From Gammaproteobacteria bacterium (GTDB taxonomy: Bacteria; Pseudomonadota; Gammaproteobacteria; PS1; Pseudothioglobaceae), in NCBI GenBank assembly GCA_024280535.1, contig JAJRPY010000159.1, forward strand, positions 1-11,912: a stretch of DNA of 11,912 nucleotides, written 5' to 3'. Made by a program: the position numbers and the translations under genes. The notes beneath the pieces are model-generated. The model had not been told where the DNA came from and did not search any database. It was given only the letters and a program-made list of their open reading frames with translations. Positions 6,641 to 11,912 of the stretch are shown here, piece by piece (within the stretch, counting starts at the first letter, position 1; each line of letters begins with the position of its first letter).

Positions 6641-6973
6641 ATGGCTAAGAAAATAAAAGGCGTAGTAACGCAATTTGGTACTAAAGGATATGGATTTATT
6701 GAAGATGACGAAGGCGGAAAATATTTTGTTCATCAGAAAAATATTTTTAATAAATCCCGCTTAAAAGTCAATACTCGCGTGGTATTTAATGGCGAAGAGT
6801 CAGACAAAGGGCCAGTGGCAATTAATGTTGAATTAGAAGGTGGGCAATCAGGCGCTGATTTAAAATCATCCAAAGCCTTGTCTAATGGTACGATTAAATT
6901 TATGTTTTTGGTATTGTTCGCAGCACAGGCAGCGGTTGTTTATAAAGTTTTCTTTGCTACTGTAGCGGGCTAA
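6641..6973 (+). CDS. Cold-shock-domain protein with C-terminal membrane anchor
   Basis: A 110-residue protein with an N-terminal cold-shock (OB-fold) domain, residues about 4-66. RNP1 is KGYGFIE (15-21) and RNP2 is YFVHQKNI (28-35), the single-strand nucleic-acid binding motifs. A short polar linker (67-85) leads to one hydrophobic helix (about 86-107, KFMFLVLFAAQAAVVYKVFF), so the nucleic-acid domain should be tethered to the cytoplasmic face of the inner membrane. A plain CspA protein is about 70 residues, so the tail is an addition; related proteins with a cold-shock domain plus membrane domain (for example with DUF1294) are known, but this tail is a single helix. A ribosome site AGAGGA lies at 6631-6636. 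The stop TAA is directly followed by the ATG of the lipoprotein gene. Function is inferred as RNA binding at the membrane. Confidence 0.85.
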   Translation: MAKKIKGVVTQFGTKGYGFIEDDEGGKYFVHQKNIFNKSRLKVNTRVVFNGEESDKGPVAINVELEGGQSGADLKSSKALSNGTIKFMFLVLFAAQAAVVYKVFFATVAG

Positions 6974-7588
6974 ATGAAAAAAACATACATTTTGGCGTTA
7001 CTGCCATTGTTTTTGTCAGGCTGTTTTTCAACCTCAGCAGTCACAGTGGATAATATTTGTTCATTAATGGATGAAGAGGTAAGTTGGTATCAGGCAGTGA
7101 AAGCCAGTGAGAAAAAATACGACGCACCAGCATATGTGCAGTTGGCTATTATGTATCAAGAATCGCATTTTGCATCAGACGCCAAACCCCCTAGAGAAAA
7201 ATTATTTGGTGTAATACCTTGGTTTCGACCAACAACTGCTTATGGTTTTGCCCAAGTGAAAGATGCCACTTGGGATTGGTATCAGCTAAAAACCCGAAAT
7301 TATAGTGGAGATCGTGATGATTTTGAGGATGCAGCAGATTTTGTAGGTTGGTATATTAATCAGTCTAGCAAGCGTTCGGGTATTCACAAATCAGATGCTT
7401 ATAATCAGTATTTAGCCTATCACGAAGGGCATGGTGGCTTTAAGAAAAAATCGTACAAAAAAAAGCCTTGGTTGATGAAAATTGCCCGCAAGGTTGATGA
7501 CAATGCTAAGCGCTACAAACGCCAGCTTAGGCAATGTTCTGCTGATTTAGAGAGTAATTCAATTTGGCGCTTTTTTAATTGGCTGTAA
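6974..7588 (+). CDS. Lytic-transglycosylase-like (SLT fold) lipoprotein
   Basis: A 204-residue predicted lipoprotein. The signal peptide ends in the lipobox LSGC with Cys17 as the lipidated residue. The following domain has features of soluble lytic transglycosylases: LAIMYQESHF (57-66) with Glu63 in the position of the catalytic acid, AYGFAQV (89-95) in place of the usual GLMQI/GLMQV, and LAYHEGHGGF (147-156) in place of the AYNAGxGxV motif. Such enzymes cleave the MurNAc-GlcNAc bond of peptidoglycan to give an anhydro end. The motifs are recognisable but divergent, so activity is likely rather than certain. The C-terminal part is rich in Lys (KKKSYKKKPW, 157-166), which may bind the cell wall. 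It begins immediately after the stop of the cold-shock-domain gene with no separate ribosome site, so translation is probably coupled. Residue 18 is Phe, which does not signal inner-membrane retention, so outer-membrane sorting is likely. Confidence 0.82.
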   Translation: MKKTYILALLPLFLSGCFSTSAVTVDNICSLMDEEVSWYQAVKASEKKYDAPAYVQLAIMYQESHFASDAKPPREKLFGVIPWFRPTTAYGFAQVKDATWDWYQLKTRNYSGDRDDFEDAADFVGWYINQSSKRSGIHKSDAYNQYLAYHEGHGGFKKKSYKKKPWLMKIARKVDDNAKRYKRQLRQCSADLESNSIWRFFNWL

Positions 7589-7592
7589 AAAT

Positions 7593-7889
7593 ATGTGGAT
7601 AAAAGTATTAGACAAAGCGCCAAAAGAAGGTACTATGCTGGCAGTTACGGCAGCGGGCAAAGCGCTTTTTGTGACGCTGAATAATGGTCAGCTTTATTGC
7701 GCTGAAAATCGGTGCCCGCATGAAGATATCGCATTAACATTGGGTTGTTTAAAAGGCAATCGGGTTAAGTGTTCTTTGCACGGTTATAGTTTTGATTTGG
7801 CGACGGGTGAGAGTTCTGAGGTGGATGTGGGGGCTATGCAAACGTATCCTGTCAAACAAGATAATAATGAAATTTATATAGAGGTTTAA
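7593..7889 (+). CDS. Small Rieske [2Fe-2S] ferredoxin
   Basis: A 98-residue soluble Rieske protein. The cluster ligands are C41-P-H43 and C60-S-L-H63 in the pattern CPHEDIALTLG ... VKCSLHGYSFDLATGE, which is intact and typical. There is no signal peptide or membrane segment, so it should be a cytoplasmic electron carrier, as in ferredoxin components of ring-hydroxylating oxygenases, or a NirD-like subunit. The CPH/CSLH ligands and the GYSFDLATG segment favour the ferredoxin type over NirD. It starts 4 nt after the lipoprotein gene and ends 2 nt before the TrpD-like gene. No oxygenase is in the window, so its partner is unknown. No ribosome site is clear; coupling to the upstream gene is likely. 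Confidence 0.9.
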   Translation: MWIKVLDKAPKEGTMLAVTAAGKALFVTLNNGQLYCAENRCPHEDIALTLGCLKGNRVKCSLHGYSFDLATGESSEVDVGAMQTYPVKQDNNEIYIEV

Positions 7890-7891
7890 TC

Positions 7892-8959
7892 GTGAGTACA
7901 AAATCCCAGGCATTAATGAAGTCTATTATTCAGCGCGTGGCCACTGGCCCGGATTTGAGTAAAGACATTGATTTTGAAGAAGCAAAAGCAGGTATGCAAG
8001 CTATTTTACGGGGTGAAATTGACGACGTGCAATCAGCCATTTTCTTAATTGCCTTGCGTATGAAGCGCGAAAGTCAAGAGGAAAATGAAGGTATTTTGGC
8101 AGCTATTTTGGCAGAAAGTGATAAACAAAGCGTTAATGTGCCTGATTTGGTTGATTTGGGAGATCCGTACAGTGGCTATAATCGTTCTGTACCAATTTCA
8201 TCTTTTTTACCGCCTGTGTTGGCTGAGTTAGGTTTGCCAACGGTTATTCACAGCTTGGATGCGGTAAGTCCAAAATTTGGTTTGACACACCGCCATATTA
8301 ATCAAGCACTTGGCTTGGAGGTTGATCATTCTACAACGCAGGCGAAAGCTCGCTTGGAAGATAGCGCTATTGGCTGGAGTTATATTGATCAGGCGAGTTA
8401 TTGTAAAGGCTTGCACAATATGGTGTCACTGCGCGATCGTGTGATTAAGCGCACGGTGGTCAATACCGTAGAAACGCTAATTGGCCCACTTCGCGGTAAC
8501 AATACGCACTCAATTTTGGGTTATGTGCATAAGCCTTATCCGCCAATTTATGCAGATTTGGTGAAAGCCTCTGGTATGGAAACAGCACTGCTGGTTCGTG
8601 GTGTGGAAGGTGGGGTTATTCCCTCATTGCGCCAAAAAGGATTGATGATTTCGTATGCAGGCAAAGTGGAAAAAAATCGCGTAGATATTGAACCTGCTTT
8701 GCTGGGTATTAAGCAAACCATGCGCGCTATTGCATTTCCAGAAGGATTGAGTGTTGAAAATGACATCCCTGCCTTGGCTGAATATACGGTGAAACTGGGC
8801 AAGGCTGCTTTGTCAGGTGAGCAAGGTATGTTTTATGATGGCTTGGTGTTGGCTGGCAGTTTAATTCTTTGGCATACTAAAAAGGCTGATTCATTAGCCA
8901 TAGGTGCCGAAATGACAAGGGCAGTGTTGGACTCTGGTAAGGCGCTGAAGCGCTTATAA
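7892..8959 (+). CDS. TrpD-like (YbiB/TrpD2 group) protein, probably not an anthranilate phosphoribosyltransferase
   Basis: A 355-residue protein with the overall fold of anthranilate phosphoribosyltransferases: an N-terminal helical domain (about 5-80, AKAGMQAILRGEIDDVQSAIFLIALRMK-type), then an alpha/beta body. The PRPP loop GTGGD of TrpD is replaced by LGDPYSGYNRS (89-99), and the Asp-Glu metal pair by RGVEGGVIPS (236-245). The later landmark IGPLRGNN (197-204) survives where TrpD has LGPLxNP. This pattern fits the YbiB/TrpD2 group, members of which bind nucleic acid rather than make tryptophan. Translation starts at GTG with GAGG at 7881-7884, 7 nt upstream. It is the last gene of the operon, 2 nt after the Rieske gene. 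No other trp gene is near. Role unknown; nucleic-acid binding is the best guess by family. Confidence 0.82.
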   Translation: MSTKSQALMKSIIQRVATGPDLSKDIDFEEAKAGMQAILRGEIDDVQSAIFLIALRMKRESQEENEGILAAILAESDKQSVNVPDLVDLGDPYSGYNRSVPISSFLPPVLAELGLPTVIHSLDAVSPKFGLTHRHINQALGLEVDHSTTQAKARLEDSAIGWSYIDQASYCKGLHNMVSLRDRVIKRTVVNTVETLIGPLRGNNTHSILGYVHKPYPPIYADLVKASGMETALLVRGVEGGVIPSLRQKGLMISYAGKVEKNRVDIEPALLGIKQTMRAIAFPEGLSVENDIPALAEYTVKLGKAALSGEQGMFYDGLVLAGSLILWHTKKADSLAIGAEMTRAVLDSGKALKRL

Positions 8960-9143
8960 TTTGAGAAATAAGAATAACTAAAGCGTTGAATTTGCTGGCG
9001 TATCATAAAAAAGCAACAATATAAGTGGCTAGATAATGTTTAATCAGCAAAAGTGGGTCAATTTTATTGTTTTTAAACGTGATGCTGTGGTTTTGTATTG
9101 TTAAGTAAGGTAAAATCTTGTCTTTTATTTTGATCATTTCGAC
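8960..9143. other. Intergenic region before thrS
   Basis: A 184-bp A/T-rich gap with no gene. A GC-rich short stem (GCGC-TGAA-GCGC, 8942-8953) lies at the end of the upstream coding region and is followed only by TTATAATTTG, a poor U-tract, so it is at best a weak terminator. The rest shows no tRNA-like fold and no repeat that I can see, apart from a -10-like box at 9111-9116. Confidence 0.5.
9111..9116 (+). promoter_or_regulatory. Candidate -10 box (TAAAAT) for the thrS-infC-rpmI-rplT operon
   Basis: TAAAAT lies 27 nt before the thrS ATG, giving a leader of roughly 20 nt. The hexamer at normal -35 distance (TGGTTT, 9088-9093) is a weak match. The choice is based on position and the -10 alone. 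Confidence 0.3.
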
Positions 9144-11048
9144 ATGCCAATAATCACATTACCTGACGGAACGCAAAAAACTTTTGAACAAGCGCTGAGC
9201 GTATTTGAAGTAGCCAAATCTATCGGCACAGGTTTGGCCAAGGCAACACTGGCTGGCAAGGTAAATGGCGAGTTGGTAGATGCCTCTTATCTGCTTGAAT
9301 CTGATGCCAACGTTGCCATTATTACCGCTCAAGATGAAGAAGGCTTAGAGGTTATTCGCCATTCTACTGCGCATTTGTTGGCACAAGCCACGCAAATGCT
9401 ATATCCAGAGGCTCAGGTTACTATTGGTCCGGTAATTGACAAGGGTTTTTTCTATGATTTTGCTTATAAAGACGGTTTTTCAGAAGCCGATTTGGCTAAG
9501 ATTGAAAAAAATATGAAAAAATTGGTTAAGCAAAATCTTAAAATTGAGCGTTCTGAGATGTCTCGTGATCAGGCAATTGCCTTTTTTAAGGCTAAAGGAG
9601 AGCATTATAAGGCTGAAATTATTGAGTCTATTCCAGCCGATCAGCCCCTTTCTTTATACCAGCAGGGTGATTTTATTGATTTATGTCGCGGTCCTCATGT
9701 GCCTTCAACCTCACGCTTAAAAGCATTTAAATTAATGAAATTGGCTGGTGCGTATTGGCGTGGTAATTCGAATAATGAAATGCTGCAACGTATCTACGGC
9801 ACTGCCTGGGCAAGCAAAGAAGATCTTGAGGCGCATTTGCACCGATTAGAAGAAGCTGAAAAGCGCGACCATCGAAAAATTGGCAAAGTTCAAGATTTAT
9901 TCCACATGCAAGAAGAAGCGCCAGGTATGATTTTTTGGCATGAAAAAGGCTGGACCTTGTATCAAATTGTTGAGCAATATATGCGTACAGTATTTAACGA
10001 TAATGGCTATAAAGAAGTACATACTCCGCAGTTAATTGACAGATCGCTTTGGGAAAAATCAGGCCATTGGGATAAATTTGGTGACAATATGTTTACCACC
10101 AGTAGTGAAAATCGTGATTATGCGGTTAAGCCGATGAATTGCCCTGCACATATTCAAATTTTTAATCAAGGGCTTAAGTCGTATCGCGATTTGCCGCTGC
10201 GGTTGGCAGAGTTTGGTTCTTGCCATCGCAACGAGCCGTCAGGCACCTTGCACGGTATTATGCGTGTGCGCAATTTTGTGCAAGATGATGGTCATATTTT
10301 TTGCACTGAGAATCAAGTTCAATCAGAGGTGTCGAATTTTATCGATTTAACTTTTGATGTTTATAAACATTTTGGCTTTGATAAAGTGGCTATTAAACTG
10401 TCAACCCGCCCTGATAATCGAGTGGGTTCGGACGAGGTATGGGATCGCGCCGAAGCAGCATTAGCAGAAGCATTAGATGCCAAGGGTATTGAATGGGATT
10501 TACAAGCAGGCGAGGGCGCTTTTTATGGTCCTAAAATTGAATTTGTCTTAAAAGATTGCCTAGATCGTGAATGGCAATGTGGCACCTTACAAGTTGATTT
10601 TTCTATGCCAGAGCGCTTAGATGCACATTATATTGCTGAAGACAGCTCCAAGCAAACACCGGTAATGTTACATCGTGCGATTGTTGGCTCGTTAGAAAGA
10701 TTTGTTGGTATTTTGATTGAGCATTATGAAGGTGCATTGCCGGCATGGCTTGCGCCTATTCAAGCAGTTGTGGTGAATATTTCTGAAAAACAGCTTGATT
10801 TTGCTCAAGCAGTTAGCGTAAAGTTAAAAAAACAAGGGCTTAGAGTGATTTCGGACTTGCGTAATGAGAAGATAGGCTTTAAAATACGCGAACATTCTAT
10901 GCAACGTTTTCCTTATATTTTGGTTGTCGGCAAACGTGAAATGGAAAATAACGAGATTTCAGTACGCAAACGAGGCGGCGAAGACTTAGGGTCGATGTCA
11001 GTTGCAGCGTTTGTAGAATTAGTTAATAAAGCAACAACAGAGGAATAA
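9144..11048 (+). CDS. thrS: Threonyl-tRNA synthetase
   Basis: A 634-residue class II aminoacyl-tRNA synthetase that charges tRNA-Thr in the cytoplasm; E. coli ThrS is 642. Domains in order: TGS (1-61); editing domain with HSTAH (73-77) and DLCRGPH (179-185, Cys181) for removing Ser from tRNA; catalytic core about 245-530 with zinc ligands Cys333, His384 and His510, motif 2 around 357-377 ([19 protein letters not shown]), and motif 3 [11 protein letters not shown] (510-520); anticodon-binding domain about 535-630 with [14 protein letters not shown] (571-584). Next to the zinc ligands it has MNCPAH and QDDGH where E. coli has MNCPGH and QDDAH. The ATG at 9144 gives MPIITLPDG, matching the family start exactly, but no Shine-Dalgarno site is visible. 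It leads the translation cluster; the infC ribosome site lies in its last codons. Confidence 0.98.
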   Translation: MPIITLPDGTQKTFEQALSVFEVAKSIGTGLAKATLAGKVNGELVDASYLLESDANVAIITAQDEEGLEVIRHSTAHLLAQATQMLYPEAQVTIGPVIDKGFFYDFAYKDGFSEADLAKIEKNMKKLVKQNLKIERSEMSRDQAIAFFKAKGEHYKAEIIESIPADQPLSLYQQGDFIDLCRGPHVPSTSRLKAFKLMKLAGAYWRGNSNNEMLQRIYGTAWASKEDLEAHLHRLEEAEKRDHRKIGKVQDLFHMQEEAPGMIFWHEKGWTLYQIVEQYMRTVFNDNGYKEVHTPQLIDRSLWEKSGHWDKFGDNMFTTSSENRDYAVKPMNCPAHIQIFNQGLKSYRDLPLRLAEFGSCHRNEPSGTLHGIMRVRNFVQDDGHIFCTENQVQSEVSNFIDLTFDVYKHFGFDKVAIKLSTRPDNRVGSDEVWDRAEAALAEALDAKGIEWDLQAGEGAFYGPKIEFVLKDCLDREWQCGTLQVDFSMPERLDAHYIAEDSSKQTPVMLHRAIVGSLERFVGILIEHYEGALPAWLAPIQAVVVNISEKQLDFAQAVSVKLKKQGLRVISDLRNEKIGFKIREHSMQRFPYILVVGKREMENNEISVRKRGGEDLGSMSVAAFVELVNKATTEE

Positions 11049-11050
11049 TT

Positions 11051-11581
11051 ATTAAAAAATCAAATAAGAACAAAACTCGAGTTAATGATTATATTAGAGT
11101 TGCAGAGGTTCGATTAATTGATGCACAAGGCGAGCAGGTTGGTATTGTTGAAACCGGTGAGGCAAAACGAAGGGCTAAAGATGCTAACTTAGACTTGGTA
11201 GAAGTATCGCCAAATGCCAAACCGCCAGTATGCAAAATTATGGATTTTGGTAAATATGTCTATGAGTTGAAGCAGCAAAGGAAAGAGGCCAAAAAGAAAC
11301 AAAAGAAAACCCAAGTTAAAACCATTAAATATCGCCCCGGCACAGAAGAGGGTGATTACCAAATTAAATTTAGAAATTTGCTTAAATTTTTAGACAATGG
11401 AGACAAAGTTAAAGTTAGTATTTGGTTCCGTGGTCGTGAAATGCAGCACAAAGAATTGGGCATGGAAATGCTAGATAGAATTGAGAAAGATACAGAAGAA
11501 TTTGCTAATGTAGAACAAAAAGCAAAGATGGAGGGTCGTCAGCTAGGCATGATGCTGGCACCCAAATCGAAGAAGAAATAA
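11051..11581 (+). CDS. infC: Translation initiation factor IF-3 with ATT start codon
   Basis: The complete gene encodes 176 residues (E. coli IF3 has 180). It binds the 30S subunit, checks the start codon and initiator tRNA, and prevents early 50S joining. Reading from ATT at 11051 gives [20 protein letters not shown], followed by [16 protein letters not shown], the normal IF3 N-domain; the C-domain includes [33 protein letters not shown] and the end [10 protein letters not shown]. There is no ATG or GTG in the correct region, and the ribosome site AGAGGA (11039-11044) is 6 nt before this ATT. A TTG at 11195 in the same frame would remove the first 48 residues and most of the N-domain, so it is wrong. 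ATT initiation is known for E. coli infC, where IF3 represses its own translation by rejecting the non-standard start; the same control is expected here. Confidence 0.95.
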   Translation: MKKSNKNKTRVNDYIRVAEVRLIDAQGEQVGIVETGEAKRRAKDANLDLVEVSPNAKPPVCKIMDFGKYVYELKQQRKEAKKKQKKTQVKTIKYRPGTEEGDYQIKFRNLLKFLDNGDKVKVSIWFRGREMQHKELGMEMLDRIEKDTEEFANVEQKAKMEGRQLGMMLAPKSKKK

Positions 11582-11611
11582 CCTAATCGTTATTTTTTTA
11601 ATTTTAAAAAA

Positions 11612-11629
11612 GTTATTCGCAAGAATAAC
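11612..11629 (+). promoter_or_regulatory. Hairpin with GCAA tetraloop between infC and rpmI
   Basis: GTTATTC (11612-11618), loop GCAA (11619-11622), GAATAAC (11623-11629): a perfect 7-bp stem with a stable GNRA loop. No U-tract follows, so it is not a terminator. An upstream GTTATT (11589-11594) could compete for the same right arm, and a T7/A6 pair lies between them, so alternative folds are possible. In E. coli, L20 represses rpmI-rplT by binding RNA structures in the infC-rpmI region; this hairpin is a candidate part of that control, by position only. Confidence 0.45.
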
Positions 11630-11635
11630 AAATAT

Positions 11636-11652
11636 GTCCAAAGGACAAGGAG
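11636..11652 (+). promoter_or_regulatory. Small stem next to the rpmI ribosome-binding site
   Basis: GTCC (11636-11639), AAA, GGAC (11643-11646) form a short stem directly before the Shine-Dalgarno site AAGGAG (11647-11652), which is 6 nt from the rpmI ATG. The TCC could instead pair with GGA of the Shine-Dalgarno site, so this may be a switch controlling rpmI translation. The short stem could also be chance. Confidence 0.35.
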
Positions 11653-11658
11653 TAAATT

Positions 11659-11856
11659 ATGCCGAAGATGAAAACCAACCGAGGTGCTGCTAAGCGCTTT
11701 AAAAAAACTGCCAGTGGTGGTTATAAGTGTAAACACTCTCACTTACGTCATATCTTGACTAAAAAGAGTACTTCCAGAAAACGCAGTTTGCGTTCGCCAG
11801 ACACAGTCGAGAAAGTCGATGTGCCAATGGTTCGTAGAATGTTACCGTATAGTTAA
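11659..11856 (+). CDS. rpmI: 50S ribosomal protein L35
   Basis: A 65-residue, very basic ribosomal protein; length is normal for L35. The start [20 protein letters not shown] and the core [17 protein letters not shown] are the family signature. A strong ribosome site AAGGAG lies 6 nt before the ATG. It lies between infC and rplT, the usual order, and is likely translated together with rplT, whose ribosome site begins at the last base of this gene's stop codon. Confidence 0.97.
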   Translation: MPKMKTNRGAAKRFKKTASGGYKCKHSHLRHILTKKSTSRKRSLRSPDTVEKVDVPMVRRMLPYS

Positions 11857-11869
11857 AGGAGTATAGAAA

Positions 11870-11912
11870 ATGGCAAGAGTATCAAGAGGTGTGCAAGCGC
11901 ACGCAAGACATA
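11870..11912 (+). CDS. rplT: 50S ribosomal protein L20 (5' end only)
   Basis: Only the first 14 codons are in the window: MARVSRGVQAHARH, which matches the start of L20 (E. coli MARVKRGVIARARH). L20 binds 23S rRNA early in 50S assembly and represses its own operon in E. coli. AAGGAG at 11856-11861 is 8 nt before the ATG. The gene continues past the window end. Confidence 0.93.
   Translation, partial: MARVSRGVQAHARH

Noticed and set aside
7593..7889. NirD, the missing small subunit of nitrite reductase
   Set aside because: It keeps standard Rieske ligands typical of ferredoxins and sits in a different operon without nirB; a NirD role cannot be excluded but is not supported.
7892..8959. Anthranilate phosphoribosyltransferase of tryptophan synthesis
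   Set aside because: The PRPP loop and metal-binding acids are missing and no trp genes are near.
8940..8965. Terminator at the end of the TrpD-like gene
   Set aside because: The stem is short (GCGC with TGAA loop) and the following TTATAATTTG is not a convincing U-tract.
11195..11581. Short infC from TTG at 11195
   Set aside because: The upstream in-frame sequence from ATT at 11051 is clearly IF3 N-domain with a ribosome site.

Overview
The window reads as a chromosomal segment of an AT-rich gammaproteobacterium. The evidence is the gene order thrS-infC-rpmI-rplT, an IF3 gene with a non-canonical ATT start, the deoxyxylulose-type vitamin B6 gene pdxB, and protein sequences close in wording to E. 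coli homologues but in much more AT-rich DNA. The combination of a nitrate transporter, a fused phosphatase/kinase and an assimilatory-type nitrate reductase in a compact genome would fit a marine sulfur-oxidiser/SUP05-like lineage or symbiont. That assignment is an inference from memory, not proven here.

Layout. (1) 1-3530, + strand: a nitrate assimilation operon holding the 3' end of a NarK/NasA-type nitrate transporter, a PP2C phosphatase fused to a Ser/Thr kinase with a C-terminal membrane anchor, and a nitrate reductase only about 486 residues long that looks shortened by several in-frame internal losses. (2) 3534-5752, - strand: an operon in the order scsD-like thioredoxin, ung, pdxB, convergent with the nitrate operon with only 3 bp between stops. 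(3) 5753-5980: a divergent intergenic region almost filled by a 191-bp fold-back, MITE-like element with no real gene. (4) 5981-8959, + strand: a tight five-gene operon holding a thiopurine methyltransferase family protein, a membrane-anchored cold-shock-domain protein, a lytic-transglycosylase-like lipoprotein, a small Rieske ferredoxin, and a TrpD-like protein that has lost the motifs for PRPP and metal. (5) 8960-9143: intergenic, with a weak candidate promoter for thrS. (6) 9144-11912, + strand: thrS, infC (ATT start), rpmI and the first codons of rplT, the usual translation-factor/ribosomal-protein cluster, with hairpins between infC and rpmI that may take part in L20 autoregulation.

How they work together. 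The first block would import nitrate, sense or modulate through phosphorylation, and reduce nitrate. nirB/nirD are not between the kinase and reductase as they are in some relatives, and the reductase is strangely small, so whether the pathway is intact is the main open question. The scsD-ung-pdxB operon and the five-gene operon share the divergent region occupied by the fold-back element, so that element probably carries or shapes the promoters of both. No CRISPR array, tRNA, rRNA or complete transposase gene was seen.
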